Assembly (NCBI RefSeq): GCF_001182745.1
Contig: NZ_LN868938.1
Location: 992,001-1,056,000, forward strand
DNA length: 64,000 bases
Origin: Nocardia farcinica
GTDB lineage: Bacteria > Actinomycetota > Actinomycetes > Mycobacteriales > Mycobacteriaceae
Reading direction: 5' to 3'
In this document: in pieces, positions 34,083 through 42,685 of the stretch
Position numbering within the stretch: the first letter of the stretch is position 1
Layout of the letters: every line of letters starts with the position of its first letter
Translations under genes and position numbers: made by a program
The notes under the pieces: model-generated
What the model saw: only the letters and a program-made list of their open reading frames with translations
What the model was told of the DNA's origin: nothing
The model's database searches: none

Positions 34083-34613
34083 ATGCGCGCACGAATCGTC
34101 CACGAATCGATGTTCGGTAACACCGCCGCGGTGGCCGAGGCGATCGCCCGCGGTCTGGCCGGACATGTCCATGTCGAACTGCTGAACGTGGCCGCCGTCG
34201 CCGACCTGCCCGATTCGCCGGTCGACCTGCTGGTGGTCGGCGGGCCCACGCACGCCTTCGGGCTCAGCCGCGCCCGCACCCGCCTGGACGCCGCCGGTCA
34301 GACCGATCGGCCGGTCGAGACCGAGATCGGCATCCGGGAATGGCTGGCCGACACCTCCCCGGTCCCGCCGGACACCGCGGCCGCCGCGTTCGGGACCAAG
34401 GTGGGCAAGCCGCCGTGGCTGCCCGGATCTGCGGCGCGCGGGATCGGCAAGCGACTTCGGGCGTTGGGGTTCCAGCTGATCGACGAGCCGAAGGATTTCT
34501 ACGTCGACGGTACGCCGGGGCCGCTGGCGGCGGGCGAACTCGACCGCGCGGCCGCCTGGGGTGCGCACCTCGGCGCGACGGTGACCGCGCGGGCGGCGGC
34601 CCAGCACTCCTGA
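34083..34613 (+). CDS. Flavodoxin-family protein
   Basis: 176 residues. The FMN phosphate loop is at the N-terminus (HESMFGNTAAVAEAIARGL) and the isoalloxazine loop GGPTHAFGLSR at about residue 58. The Cys- and Tyr-poor actinobacterial flavodoxin type is common beside stress genes. GAGGGAGA precedes the ATG. It converges with the SulP transporter, whose stop is ten bases away. It likely acts as an FMN electron carrier or NAD(P)H-linked quinone/nitro reductase partner. Confidence 0.85.
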   Translation: MRARIVHESMFGNTAAVAEAIARGLAGHVHVELLNVAAVADLPDSPVDLLVVGGPTHAFGLSRARTRLDAAGQTDRPVETEIGIREWLADTSPVPPDTAAAAFGTKVGKPPWLPGSAARGIGKRLRALGFQLIDEPKDFYVDGTPGPLAAGELDRAAAWGAHLGATVTARAAAQHS

Positions 34614-34623
34614 CGGTGCCGGC

Positions 34624-36321
34624 TCAGGGCGAATCCCGCTGCGCCGCATGGTATGCCGCGATCGCGGTGGGCAACGTCGGATACAGGTACTGCGCACCGA
34701 TGCGGGTGGTCAACCCGGCGGCGTCGAGGGCCACCCGCAGGTCCTGTTTCACGCGCGCCATCCCGAAACGCACGCCCTCGGCCGCCAGGTCGGCACGCAA
34801 TTGTTCGACGGCGTCCAGTGCGGTGAGATCGACCTCGACATTCGCCTCGGCGTTGAGCACGAACCAGCGCACGGGCACGCCGTCGCGGGCGGCCTGCTGG
34901 TCGCGCGCGGCCAGCGCGCGTCGACGGAAGTCCTCGGCATTGGCGAAGCACAACGGCGCGTCATAGCGATAGATCAGCAGCCCGGGGACGGGTTCGGCGC
35001 GCGGGTAATCGTCGATGTCGTGCATGCCCGCCAGTCCTGGGACCACGCCGAGGATGGCGTCGTGGGCGCGCGCGACCCGGCGCAACAGGTCCAGGATCGA
35101 CAGGGCGATCGCGATGAGCACGCCGTAGAGCACGCCGAGGGCGAGCACCGCGACGAGAGTGGCCAGCGCCAGCACGAGTTCACTGCGCCGGAATCGGCCG
35201 ATCCGGCGTAGTTCGGCCACGTCGATCAGGCGCAGCGCGGCATAGATGACCAGGGCCGCCAGCGCGGCCGTGGGGAACGCCGCGAGCACCTCCCGCGCGC
35301 CGATCAGTACCGCCGCCACCGCGGCCAAGGTAACCAGTGAATACAGCTGGGTCCTGGCGTGCATGGCATCGGCGATGGTGGTGCGGCTGCCGCTGCAGCT
35401 GACCGGGAACCCGTGCAGCGCACCCGAGGCCAGATTGGTCGCGCCGAGCGCGGCGAGTTCGGCATTGGCGGCTACGTGGTGGCCGTGGCGGGCGGCGAAC
35501 GCGCGGGCGGTGAGGGCGTTGTCGGAGAATCCGACCACCGCGATCCCCACGGCGGGCAGGACCAGAGCGGTCAGGTCGGCCGGTCCCACGCCGGCGAAAC
35601 CGGGCGTGGGAATGCCCGCGGGAACCGCACCCACGGTGTCGATGCCGTACCGCCGCAGCGAGCAGACCGCCACCACGGCGGTGGCGGCGAGCACCGCGAG
35701 CAAGGGCCCCGGCAGCTGGGGGCGCAGCCGAGCCAGCACGAGCAGACCGGTGAGAACGGCGCAGGCCAGCAGGGCCGTCGGCCAGTGCCAGTCGTGCAGA
35801 TGCTCGGTGAACGAGCGTACCTGGGCGGGAATCGTCTCGCCGTCGACCGGTACGCCGGTCGCGCCGCCCAGCTGACCGACGATCATGATCCCCGCGGTGC
35901 CCGCGAGGTAGCCGACGAGCACCGGCTTGGACAGCAGGTCCGCGAGCACGCCGAGCCTGGCCGCGGCGGCGACCAGACAGAACAGCCCGACCAGGACCGC
36001 GAGCACCGCGGCGAGAGCCGCATACCGCCGTGGGTCACCGGCGGCCAGGGGCGCCAGCGCCACGGCCGTCATCAGCGCGGTGGTGGACTCCGGCCCGACC
36101 GACAGCTGCCGTGACGTCCCGAACAGCACATACACCGCCAGCGGGCCGAGCGCCGCCCACAGTCCCGCCACCGGCGGCAGTCCTGCCACCGTGGCGTAGG
36201 CCATCACCTGGGGCACCAGATAGGCAGCGACGGTGATCCCGGCCAGGACGTCCGCCCGCAACCACGCCCGCTGGTATCCGTGGAACTGGCGCAGGCCCGG
36301 GAGGATTCCGTCGAGGTTCAT
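34624..36321 (-). CDS. SulP-family anion permease with C-terminal STAS domain
   Basis: 565 residues from ATG 36321. Transport domain of about 12-14 helices (residues 25-410): ADVLAGITVAAYLVPQVMAYA, GPESTTALMTA and ATNLASGALHGFPVSCSGSRT are family marks. The STAS domain (about 430-555) includes APLCFANAEDFRRR and LTALDAVEQL. Substrates in the family are sulfate, bicarbonate or dicarboxylates. The start overlaps by four bases (ATGA) with a 27-codon ORF that has the better ribosome site, so SulP translation may be coupled to it. Confidence 0.9.
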   Translation of the reverse strand: MNLDGILPGLRQFHGYQRAWLRADVLAGITVAAYLVPQVMAYATVAGLPPVAGLWAALGPLAVYVLFGTSRQLSVGPESTTALMTAVALAPLAAGDPRRYAALAAVLAVLVGLFCLVAAAARLGVLADLLSKPVLVGYLAGTAGIMIVGQLGGATGVPVDGETIPAQVRSFTEHLHDWHWPTALLACAVLTGLLVLARLRPQLPGPLLAVLAATAVVAVCSLRRYGIDTVGAVPAGIPTPGFAGVGPADLTALVLPAVGIAVVGFSDNALTARAFAARHGHHVAANAELAALGATNLASGALHGFPVSCSGSRTTIADAMHARTQLYSLVTLAAVAAVLIGAREVLAAFPTAALAALVIYAALRLIDVAELRRIGRFRRSELVLALATLVAVLALGVLYGVLIAIALSILDLLRRVARAHDAILGVVPGLAGMHDIDDYPRAEPVPGLLIYRYDAPLCFANAEDFRRRALAARDQQAARDGVPVRWFVLNAEANVEVDLTALDAVEQLRADLAAEGVRFGMARVKQDLRVALDAAGLTTRIGAQYLYPTLPTAIAAYHAAQRDSP

Positions 36322-36401
36322 GCGCGCAGTGTCCGTGACCGTATCCGCACTCGGCCGCCGCGCAGCGACACCGGATAGCGGGGTTCGGATTCGATGGCCA
36401 T
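36318..36401 (-). CDS. Small ORF translationally coupled to SulP
   Basis: A 27-codon ORF, starting MAIESEPRYPVSLRGGR and ending SRTLRA, from ATG 36401 with GAGGAG eight bases upstream. Its TGA overlaps the SulP ATG (ATGA). The SulP start itself has no good ribosome site, so reinitiation from this ORF would explain its translation. The peptide is basic and has no Cys or Met run that would suggest sulfur sensing. Alternatively, its start may mark an unrecognised control element. Confidence 0.45.
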   Translation of the reverse strand: MAIESEPRYPVSLRGGRVRIRSRTLRA

Positions 36402-36646
36402 GGGACAGCTCCTCATCGGTTCGGCGGCCGATCGCTCCGGCGTGGGCCGCCGTCGAGACGATCGTGACAGAACTCAGCATGATCGGGCCGGATGACGCCG
36501 CGGAGAGTCCTTGGTCCCGACGCCGCGAGCACGAGTGCCCTGCCCCCGGACGAGCGGGCTCGACCACACTGGAAGACAACCGCGGCTACCCACGCTCGAC
36601 GAGCATCCCCTCGCCGCGGTGCACGTCTACTCCGAGGAGTTCTGCC
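36402..36646. other. Divergent promoter region of the SulP unit and the SRPBCC-USP pair
   Basis: A 245-base region (325 bases between the annotated SulP and SRPBCC starts). It carries the DosR-like box at 36505-36521. No other gene is visible, and the sequence lacks the codon periodicity of the flanking genes. Confidence 0.5.
36505..36521. promoter_or_regulatory. DosR-like box between SulP and SRPBCC-USP genes
   Basis: GAGTCCTTGGTCCCGAC; on the minus strand GTCGGGAC-CAAG-GACTC, the same frame as the site at 33987-34003. It is 126 bases upstream of the SRPBCC-USP pair. Confidence 0.35.
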
Positions 36647-37315
36647 ATGTCGCTGACGACACCGCTGGCGGTGACCGCGGCACTGGCCGCGGGATACTGG
36701 TTCGGGCTACGCGAACGCTGCGTCCGCTGGGGCGCCACCGCCACCGAAGCCGCTGCGCCGATGCCGGGCGACGAACTGCTCGCCGCCCCCGACCTGATGA
36801 CCACCCGGGCGGTGACGATCGCCGCCGAGCCTGCCGCGATCTGGCCGTGGCTGGTCCAGTTCGGACCCGGCCGTGGCGGCGCCTACACCTATGACTGGAT
36901 CGAGAACCTGTTCGGGCTGAACATGCACAGCGCCGACCACATCCTGCCGCAGTTCCAGCACGTGAGCGTCGGCGACTCCTTCGCGCTCGGGCCCGGTGGG
37001 CCGCGCATGGCCGTGCGGATCGTCGAGCCCGAGCGGGCGCTGGTGTTCGCGGCCGCGGACGGCACCTGGGTATGGTCGTTCGCCCTGCGTCCGGTCGCCG
37101 GTGGCACCCGGCTGATCAGCCGCAATCGCATCAAGGCGGCGAGCCGCGTGCCCGGCACGACGGTCGCCTACGCCCTCGTCATGGAACCGGCCAGCTTGGT
37201 GATGGAACGAAAGATGTTGCTGGGCTTCAAGGAACGCGGTGAACGCACCCAGGCTCGCCTGCGGGAGCTCGACGCCATCGACGCGCTGCCACAGCCGGCC
37301 GCGGCGGGCCGATGA
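36647..37315 (+). CDS. SRPBCC-like protein with N-terminal hydrophobic segment
   Basis: 222 residues from ATG 36647 (GAGGAG eight bases upstream). Residues 3-20 are hydrophobic and could be a membrane anchor. Residues 50-200 look like an SRPBCC/polyketide-cyclase fold: TRAVTIAAEPAAIWPWLVQFGPGRGGAYTYD, then GDSFALGPGG and a final amphipathic helix with ERKMLLGFKERGERT. Function unknown. It overlaps the next universal stress gene by four bases (ATGA), so they are one unit. Confidence 0.75.
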   Translation: MSLTTPLAVTAALAAGYWFGLRERCVRWGATATEAAAPMPGDELLAAPDLMTTRAVTIAAEPAAIWPWLVQFGPGRGGAYTYDWIENLFGLNMHSADHILPQFQHVSVGDSFALGPGGPRMAVRIVEPERALVFAAADGTWVWSFALRPVAGGTRLISRNRIKAASRVPGTTVAYALVMEPASLVMERKMLLGFKERGERTQARLRELDAIDALPQPAAAGR

Positions 37316-38166
37316 GCGCGGACACCGCCGCCCCCGTCGTCGTGGGCGTCGACGAGTCCGTCGAGTCGACCGCCGCGGTGCGCTGGGCAGCCGCCGAAGC
37401 CGTCCGCCGCGACGCTCCACTGCATCTGGTCTATGCGATGGGCGCGGCGATCGACCTGGGCCCACGGCTGGGCGTGGTGGCCTTCCACGACCAGAGCCAT
37501 CGCGACGCGGGCGCTGCGGCTGTGGCGGCGGCCGCCGAGGCCGCCGCGCGTGCAGTTTATCCGCAGCCCGTGGACATCGCCGGGTTCGTGGACGGACCGG
37601 CACCCGTGCCCGCATTGGTGCGCCGCTCGCGCGAGGCGCAACTGCTGGTGGTCGGCACGCGCGGGATGGTCGCCTTCGAACGGGTTCTGCTCGGGTCGGT
37701 CAGCACGGCACTGGCCGGGCGCGCGCGCTGCCCGCTGGCGGTCGTCCCCGCTGCCGAGGTTCCCGGATCGCCGGGTCTGCCGGTGCTCGTGGGGGTGGAC
37801 GGTTCCGGCAGCGCCGCCCACGCCCTCGATGTCGCGTTCGCCGAGGCGTCGGCGCGCGCGACCGCCCTGGTCGCGGTGCTGGTGCGGCAGAGTCCGCAAC
37901 GGCAGGCGAGGCCCGGACCGCCGGAGTCCGCCGACGCTCTGCTGGCCCGCAACCTCGTCGGTTACTCCGAGAAGTATCCGGATGTGCCGGTGACCCGGCT
38001 CGTCCGTGACGGCGACCCGGCACCGGTGCTGATACGGGAGTCCGCGGATGCGCAACTGATGGTGTTGGGCAGTCGTGGACGCCGCGGTCTCGCGGCCGCG
38101 ACGCTGGGCTCGGTCGGTCGGGCGGTGCTGCACGATGCCCGAATCCCGGTGATGATCGTCGCCTGA
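37312..38166 (+). CDS. Universal stress protein with two USP domains
   Basis: 284 residues, two USP domains (about 6-145 and 155-284). The first starts VVVGVDESVESTAAVRWAA and ends with GTRGMVAFERVLLGSVST; the second starts VLVGVDGSGSAAHALDVAF and ends GSRGRRGLAAATLGSVG. Both keep the G-x2-G-x9-G-S/T ATP motif. Translation is coupled to the upstream SRPBCC gene by ATGA overlap. It is a paralogue of the protein at 27466-28362. Confidence 0.9.
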   Translation: MSADTAAPVVVGVDESVESTAAVRWAAAEAVRRDAPLHLVYAMGAAIDLGPRLGVVAFHDQSHRDAGAAAVAAAAEAAARAVYPQPVDIAGFVDGPAPVPALVRRSREAQLLVVGTRGMVAFERVLLGSVSTALAGRARCPLAVVPAAEVPGSPGLPVLVGVDGSGSAAHALDVAFAEASARATALVAVLVRQSPQRQARPGPPESADALLARNLVGYSEKYPDVPVTRLVRDGDPAPVLIRESADAQLMVLGSRGRRGLAAATLGSVGRAVLHDARIPVMIVA

Positions 38167-38318
38167 GCGGTCGTGCGGCACATCGCCTGTGCGGCGTCGA
38201 TCGCTCGGGTCCGAGGGCGGAAGTGCGGGGTGGCGTGGCGTGGGTGGGCTGTTCGCGGCACGCCCACCCACGCCGGGCATCGACGTTACCGGCCCGGTTG
38301 CGCCGGAGGGAAACAGAT

Positions 38319-38352
38319 AACTGTGAGCAAACTACAAACCGTGGTTGTCGAT
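38319..38352. promoter_or_regulatory. Candidate LysR binding region (lysR promoter copy)
   Basis: On the minus strand the region reads ATCGACAAC ... GGTTTGT ... TCACAGTT. The same three blocks, in the same order, occur on the plus strand at 41743-41791 upstream of the SDR gene. It lies 32 bases from the lysR start. Confidence 0.45.
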
Positions 38353-38383
38353 AGCGGCGGAGGGCACGGGTTAGCATCCGCTC

Positions 38384-39322
38384 ATGTTCAATCCCCCGGT
38401 GTCGCTCCTGGACGATCCCGTCGACCTGCGGCGGTTGCAGCAGTTCGTGTGCGTGGCGGAAGCGGGCGGGTTCAGCCGGGCGGCGCAGGTGCTGCATCTG
38501 AGTCAGCAGGCGCTGTCGAGTTCCATCGCCAAGCTCGAAAACCAGTTGGGGGTGGCGTTGTTCGATCGGGTGGGCCGGCAGGTGCGGCTCACCGCGGCGG
38601 GGGAGGAGTTGCTGTCCGGCGCGCAGGCGCTGCTGGCCGCGGGGCAGGTGCTGGCCCGGCGGGTGCGTGATGTGGCGGCGGCGCAGCGCCGCGCCTACGT
38701 GGTGGCGCACACCCCGGCGATCACCTCCGAGGAGGTCCACGCCTTGCTGGCGCCGGTCCGGCACGCCATGCCCGAGCAGTCGGTAACCGCCCGGCAAATC
38801 TATCCGTCGGAGTTGGAGCCCGCGGTGCTCGACGGGCGCGTCGACCTCGCGCTGCGCCGTGGAACGGCGGTGCCGAACGCCCTGGCGGCGGCCGTGATCG
38901 CCTACCATCCGGTGCGGATCGCGGTCGCCGCCGGGCATCGGCTCGCCGACCGCACCTCGGTCGCGGTCACCGAGTTGCGCGGCGAGCGGATCGTGGTGTG
39001 GGCGCCGCCCGGTGCGTCGTTCTACACCGATTTCATCCTGAGCACTTGCCGCCGTGCCGGTTTCGAGCCCGCCCTGGTCGTCGACCGGGTGCAGGGCACC
39101 GCGCCCGTCACCGCCGTGCTCGACTACCCCGACGCGGTCGCCTTCGTCACCGCGCCGCGCGGCCCGGCGCTCGGTGGCAGCGTCGTGGTCGTCGACGTCG
39201 AGGACCCGCCGCTCACCCCGGTCCAGGCGCTGTGGCTGCCGCACACCCGCTCGGCGGTGCGCGATCTGCTCACCACCGGCACCAATCCGCAGACCCATCC
39301 GGCCGCGCCGGTCGGCGGGTGA
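38384..39322 (+). CDS. LysR-family transcriptional regulator
   Basis: 312 residues. N-terminal winged helix (LRRLQQFVCVAEAGGFSRAAQVLHLSQQALSSSI in parts) and a C-terminal periplasmic-binding-like effector domain (about 95-300). No catabolic gene diverges from it. Shared promoter blocks suggest it acts on the SDR gene at 41846-42595, three genes away, as well as on itself. Ligand unknown. Confidence 0.88.
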   Translation: MFNPPVSLLDDPVDLRRLQQFVCVAEAGGFSRAAQVLHLSQQALSSSIAKLENQLGVALFDRVGRQVRLTAAGEELLSGAQALLAAGQVLARRVRDVAAAQRRAYVVAHTPAITSEEVHALLAPVRHAMPEQSVTARQIYPSELEPAVLDGRVDLALRRGTAVPNALAAAVIAYHPVRIAVAAGHRLADRTSVAVTELRGERIVVWAPPGASFYTDFILSTCRRAGFEPALVVDRVQGTAPVTAVLDYPDAVAFVTAPRGPALGGSVVVVDVEDPPLTPVQALWLPHTRSAVRDLLTTGTNPQTHPAAPVGG

Positions 39323-39350
39323 GGGTGCGCCGGCTCCGCGTCCGCGTGGG

Positions 39351-39755
39351 CTACTCCGCGCGGCGGGCCCGCACCAGCGCCGCCGCGCCGAGGGCCGCTG
39401 CGACGGCGCCGACCAGGACCGCGACATAGGCGCCGCCGAGACCGTTACCGGACCCGACCGCGCCCCGGGCCGTGGCGACGACGACACCGCCGATCGCGAG
39501 ACCGGCCAGTCCCGCGGCCAGCGCGGCGATCGCGGTGCGTCCGGCCCCGAACCGGTGCGGGCGGGTCAGCGCCAGGATGCCGGCGAGCACGCCCGCCAGT
39601 CCGATGAGGGCGGCGCTGCTCGCCGCGATCCGGCCGGTGCTCAGATCGGTGACCGCCGCCAGCGGGGCGGCCGCGCGCTCGGCGAGAACCCGCGAGTCGA
39701 CGGCCGATCGGACGAGGGTCGACTGCGCTGCGGTGAGCAGGTGGGGGAGATCCAT
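39351..39755 (-). CDS. DUF6223-like small membrane protein
   Basis: 134 residues from ATG 39755 (AAGGAG upstream). Three membrane helices: about 42-65 (ALIGLAGVLAGILAL), 73-95 (AIAALAAGLAGLAIGGVVVA) and 108-128. The loop ATARGAVGSGNGLGGAYVAV resembles the GTGNG-AYVAL stretch of DUF6223 proteins. Function unknown. It converges on lysR and stands alone. Confidence 0.65.
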   Translation of the reverse strand: MDLPHLLTAAQSTLVRSAVDSRVLAERAAAPLAAVTDLSTGRIAASSAALIGLAGVLAGILALTRPHRFGAGRTAIAALAAGLAGLAIGGVVVATARGAVGSGNGLGGAYVAVLVGAVAAALGAAALVRARRAE

Positions 39756-39974
39756 GGCGCGCTCCTTCACGGACGAGTGACGTGTCGCTTCGATCATGTC
39801 GGCACGGCACAGCCGGAACATCCGGTGTTCGTGGACAATTCGAGGTCGGCCCGATGACGTACGCCGGGTGCGGGCATACCGCGGACTCCGGGCACGCACT
39901 ACCGCGTCGGCGGTAGTGCGAAGATCCGCCGCGCGTGGGATCCGATCGCGCCGCCGCCGGGCTAGGGTGCACGC

Positions 39975-41081
39975 ATGAGGCGTGCCTGGATCGCGGACTG
40001 GGCGGTCGCGGCCGGTGTGGCCGCGGTACTGCTCGTCGCCGGCGCGACCGCCGCCCCCGTCGCCGGCGTGCTCGACCCGCTGGGCTACGCGCTGCTGGCC
40101 GCGAGCGGACTGGTGCTGGGCGCCCGCCGCACCGCCCCGATCCCCGTGCTGATCGCGACCGGCCTGTGCGCGCTCGGGTACCAGGCCGCCGGTTTCGACG
40201 TGCCCGCGGTCGCCTTCCTGGTCGCGGTCTACGCCGCCGTGCGGGCCGGGCACCGCGTCGTCACGGTGATCGCGTCGGTGGCTCTGCTGGCGGCGCTACC
40301 GCTGGCCGCGCTCACCACCCTGCACGACACCGGCGCGGCGTTCGCGCAGGCGCGGGGTGCGCTGGAGATCGCGTGGCTGATCGCGGCAGGCGCAGCGGGG
40401 GAGGCGTTGCGCCAGGCCGAACGCCGCGCCGAGGAAGCCGAGCGCACCCGCGAGGAACTCGCGCGCCGCCGTGCCGACGAGGAGCGCCTGCACATCGCCC
40501 GCGAACTGCACGATTCGCTGACCCATCAGATCTCGGTCATCAAGGTCCAGTCCGAGGCGGCTGTCCACGTCGCGCGGAAACGGGGTGAGGAGGTGCCCGC
40601 GGCGCTGTTGGCCATCCGCGACGCGGGCCGCGAAGCCGCCAGGGAACTGCGGGCCACCCTGGAAGCGTTGCGCGACGACGGCGAACGCCCCCCGCACGGT
40701 CTCGCCGACGTGCCCGAGCTGATCGAGCGGGCCCAGGGGAGCGGCCTGGACGTGACACTGACCGTCCGCGGCGAGGTGGGCAGCGTGCCCGCCGCCGTCG
40801 AACGCACGGTCTACCGCGTCGTCCAGGAAGCGCTGACCAACATCGCCCGGCACGCCGCGGCCCGCTCCGCCGCGGTGTCGATCGAGCACCGCCCCGGTTG
40901 TCTGGTGGTGCGGGTGGAGGACGACGGCTGCGCCACCCCCGCCGCCGCGCCCGTACCGGGGGTGGGCCTGCTCGGCATGCGGGAACGGGTCACCGCGCTC
41001 GGTGGGCGGCTCCGGGCGGCGCCGCGCGACCGGGGTGGCTTCTGTGTCCATGCCGAACTGCCCGTGGTGGGTGCCCGGTGA
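39975..41081 (+). CDS. Sensor histidine kinase (NarL-type, HisKA_3)
   Basis: 368 residues. Four or five N-terminal membrane helices (1-140), a linker coiled coil rich in Glu/Arg, then HisKA_3 with the phospho-accepting His in RLHIARELHDSLTH, and HATPase_c with N-box EALTNIARHA and G-box GVGLLGMRERV. The sensor has no recognisable extracellular domain, so it may sense the membrane. The stop overlaps the response regulator start (GTGA). Confidence 0.9.
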   Translation: MRRAWIADWAVAAGVAAVLLVAGATAAPVAGVLDPLGYALLAASGLVLGARRTAPIPVLIATGLCALGYQAAGFDVPAVAFLVAVYAAVRAGHRVVTVIASVALLAALPLAALTTLHDTGAAFAQARGALEIAWLIAAGAAGEALRQAERRAEEAERTREELARRRADEERLHIARELHDSLTHQISVIKVQSEAAVHVARKRGEEVPAALLAIRDAGREAARELRATLEALRDDGERPPHGLADVPELIERAQGSGLDVTLTVRGEVGSVPAAVERTVYRVVQEALTNIARHAAARSAAVSIEHRPGCLVVRVEDDGCATPAAAPVPGVGLLGMRERVTALGGRLRAAPRDRGGFCVHAELPVVGAR

Positions 41082-41734
41082 TCCGCGTCCTGCTCGTCGA
41101 TGACCAGCCGTTGATCCGCAGCGGTTTTCGAGCGCTGCTCGATCTTGAGGACGACATCGAGGTGGTCGCCGAGGCGGGTGACGGCGCCGAGGGGATCGCG
41201 CTCGCGGCCCGCCATCTGCCCGACATCGCCCTGATCGACATCCGCATGCCGGTGCTCGACGGCATCGAGACCACCCGCCGCATCGCCGCGGACCCGGCGC
41301 TCGCGGGCGTGCACGTGGTGGTCCTGACCAACTACGGCATGGACGAGTACGTCTTCCACGCCCTGCGCGCGGGCGCGGCCGGGTTCCTGGTGAAGGACAT
41401 CCGGCCGGAGGACTTCCTGCACGCGGTGCGGGTGGCCGCCCGCGGCGACGCCCTGCTGGCCCCCTCGATCACCCGGCGCCTGATCGATCGCTTCGTCACC
41501 GAGCCGCTCGCTGCCGACGTCGAAACGGCCGGACTGACCACGCGGGAGCGCGAGGCCGTCGTGCTCGCGGCGCGCGGGCTGTCCAACGACGAGATCGCCG
41601 AGCGCATGGTGATCAGCCCGCTCACCGCCAAGACCCACATCAACCGCGCCATGACGAAGTTGCACGCCCGCGACCGCGCCCAGCTCGTGATCCGCGCGTA
41701 CGAATCCGGCCTGGTGGCCCCGCGTCGCCGCTGA
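41078..41734 (+). CDS. NarL/LuxR-type response regulator
   Basis: 218 residues from GTG 41078. Receiver domain 1-120 with acidic pair DD at 8-9, phospho-acceptor Asp in ALIDIRMP (about 51) and Lys in FLVKDIRP. The C-terminal LuxR HTH (about 150-210) is LTTREREAVVLAARGLSNDEIAERM with SPLTAKTHINRAMTKL. It pairs with the kinase directly upstream. Target genes are not evident. Confidence 0.92.
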   Translation: MIRVLLVDDQPLIRSGFRALLDLEDDIEVVAEAGDGAEGIALAARHLPDIALIDIRMPVLDGIETTRRIAADPALAGVHVVVLTNYGMDEYVFHALRAGAAGFLVKDIRPEDFLHAVRVAARGDALLAPSITRRLIDRFVTEPLAADVETAGLTTREREAVVLAARGLSNDEIAERMVISPLTAKTHINRAMTKLHARDRAQLVIRAYESGLVAPRRR

Positions 41735-41742
41735 ACCCACGG

Positions 41743-41791
41743 ATCGACAACAGATGGTTGTTGTTCCGGGAGAATTTTCTGTTTCACAGTT
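41743..41791. promoter_or_regulatory. Candidate LysR binding region (SDR promoter copy)
   Basis: ATCGACAAC (41743-41751), GGTTGT and TCACAGTT (41784-41791) repeat the block order seen in reverse at 38319-38352. ACAACA-N6-TGTTGT inside it is an inverted repeat with the size of a LysR site. It lies 55 bases upstream of the SDR start. Confidence 0.45.
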
Positions 41792-41845
41792 GTGGATATG
41801 GCTCCTAGCGTCGGAAGTGTCCGACCGAGATGAAGGAGCTGACAC

Positions 41846-42595
41846 ATGACCGAGCTGACGGGCAAATCCGCGATCGTGGCGGCCGGGGCGAAGAACCTCG
41901 GCGGCTTGATCAGTACCCGGCTGGCCGAGCGCGGGGCGAACGTGCTCGTCCACTACCACAGCGCCGCGGGCGAGGCCGATGCCGAGAAGACCATCGCCGC
42001 GGTGGAGGCGGCGGGGGCCCGCGCGGTGCCGTTCCGCGCCGACCTCACCGAACCCGCGAACGTGACCCGGCTGTTCGACGCGGCGATCGAAGCGTTCGGC
42101 ACCGTCGACATCGCCGTGAACACCGTCGGCAAAGTGCTGCGCAAGCCGATCGTCGACACCACCGAGGCCGAATACGACGAGATGTTCGCCGTCAACGCCA
42201 AGGCGGCCTACTTCTTCCTCGCCGAGGCGGGCAGGCGGCTGGCCGACAACGGCCGGATCGTCACCGTGGTCACCTCGCTGCTGGCGGCCTTCACCGACGG
42301 CTACTCCACCTACGCCGGATCCAAGAGCCCCGTCGAGCACTTCACCCGCGCCGCCGCCAAGGAGTTCGCCGCGCGCGGCATCGCGGTGAACAATGTCGCG
42401 CCCGGGCCGATGGACACACCGTTCTTCTACCCGCAGGAGCCGCCGGAACGGGTGGAGTTCCACAAGTCCCAGGCGATGGGCGGGCGCCTGACGCATATCG
42501 AGGACATCGCCCCGCTGGTGGAGTTCCTGGTCACCGACGGTGGCTGGATCACCGGCCAGACCCTTTTCGCCAACGGCGGGTACACCACCCGCTGA
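41846..42595 (+). CDS. Short-chain dehydrogenase/reductase
   Basis: 249 residues, classical SDR. Cofactor loop AAGAKNLGGLIS (a variant TGxxxGxG), NTVGKV for the NNAG position, catalytic Tyr-x-x-x-Lys as YAGSK with Ser in VVTSLL, and NNVAPGPMDTPFF. Probably NADP(H)-dependent; substrate unknown. AAGGAG precedes the ATG. Probably regulated by the LysR protein encoded upstream. Confidence 0.9.
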   Translation: MTELTGKSAIVAAGAKNLGGLISTRLAERGANVLVHYHSAAGEADAEKTIAAVEAAGARAVPFRADLTEPANVTRLFDAAIEAFGTVDIAVNTVGKVLRKPIVDTTEAEYDEMFAVNAKAAYFFLAEAGRRLADNGRIVTVVTSLLAAFTDGYSTYAGSKSPVEHFTRAAAKEFAARGIAVNNVAPGPMDTPFFYPQEPPERVEFHKSQAMGGRLTHIEDIAPLVEFLVTDGGWITGQTLFANGGYTTR

Positions 42596-42633
42596 CGCCG
42601 CACCGCTCTCGATCGGGGTGCCGCGGCGCGCAG

Positions 42634-42669
42634 TTGAGGAACGATCGTTCTTGACTGATCGTTCCTCAA
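42634..42669. promoter_or_regulatory. TetR operator: perfect 13-bp inverted repeat
   Basis: TTGAGGAACGATC (42634-42646) and its complement (42657-42669) flank ten bases. The left arm continues as the 12-base palindrome GAACGATCGTTC, so overlapping sites exist. It ends 16 bases before the tetR start, indicating autorepression. Confidence 0.75.
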
Positions 42670-42685
42670 CTGGCATGCTGTGGTC

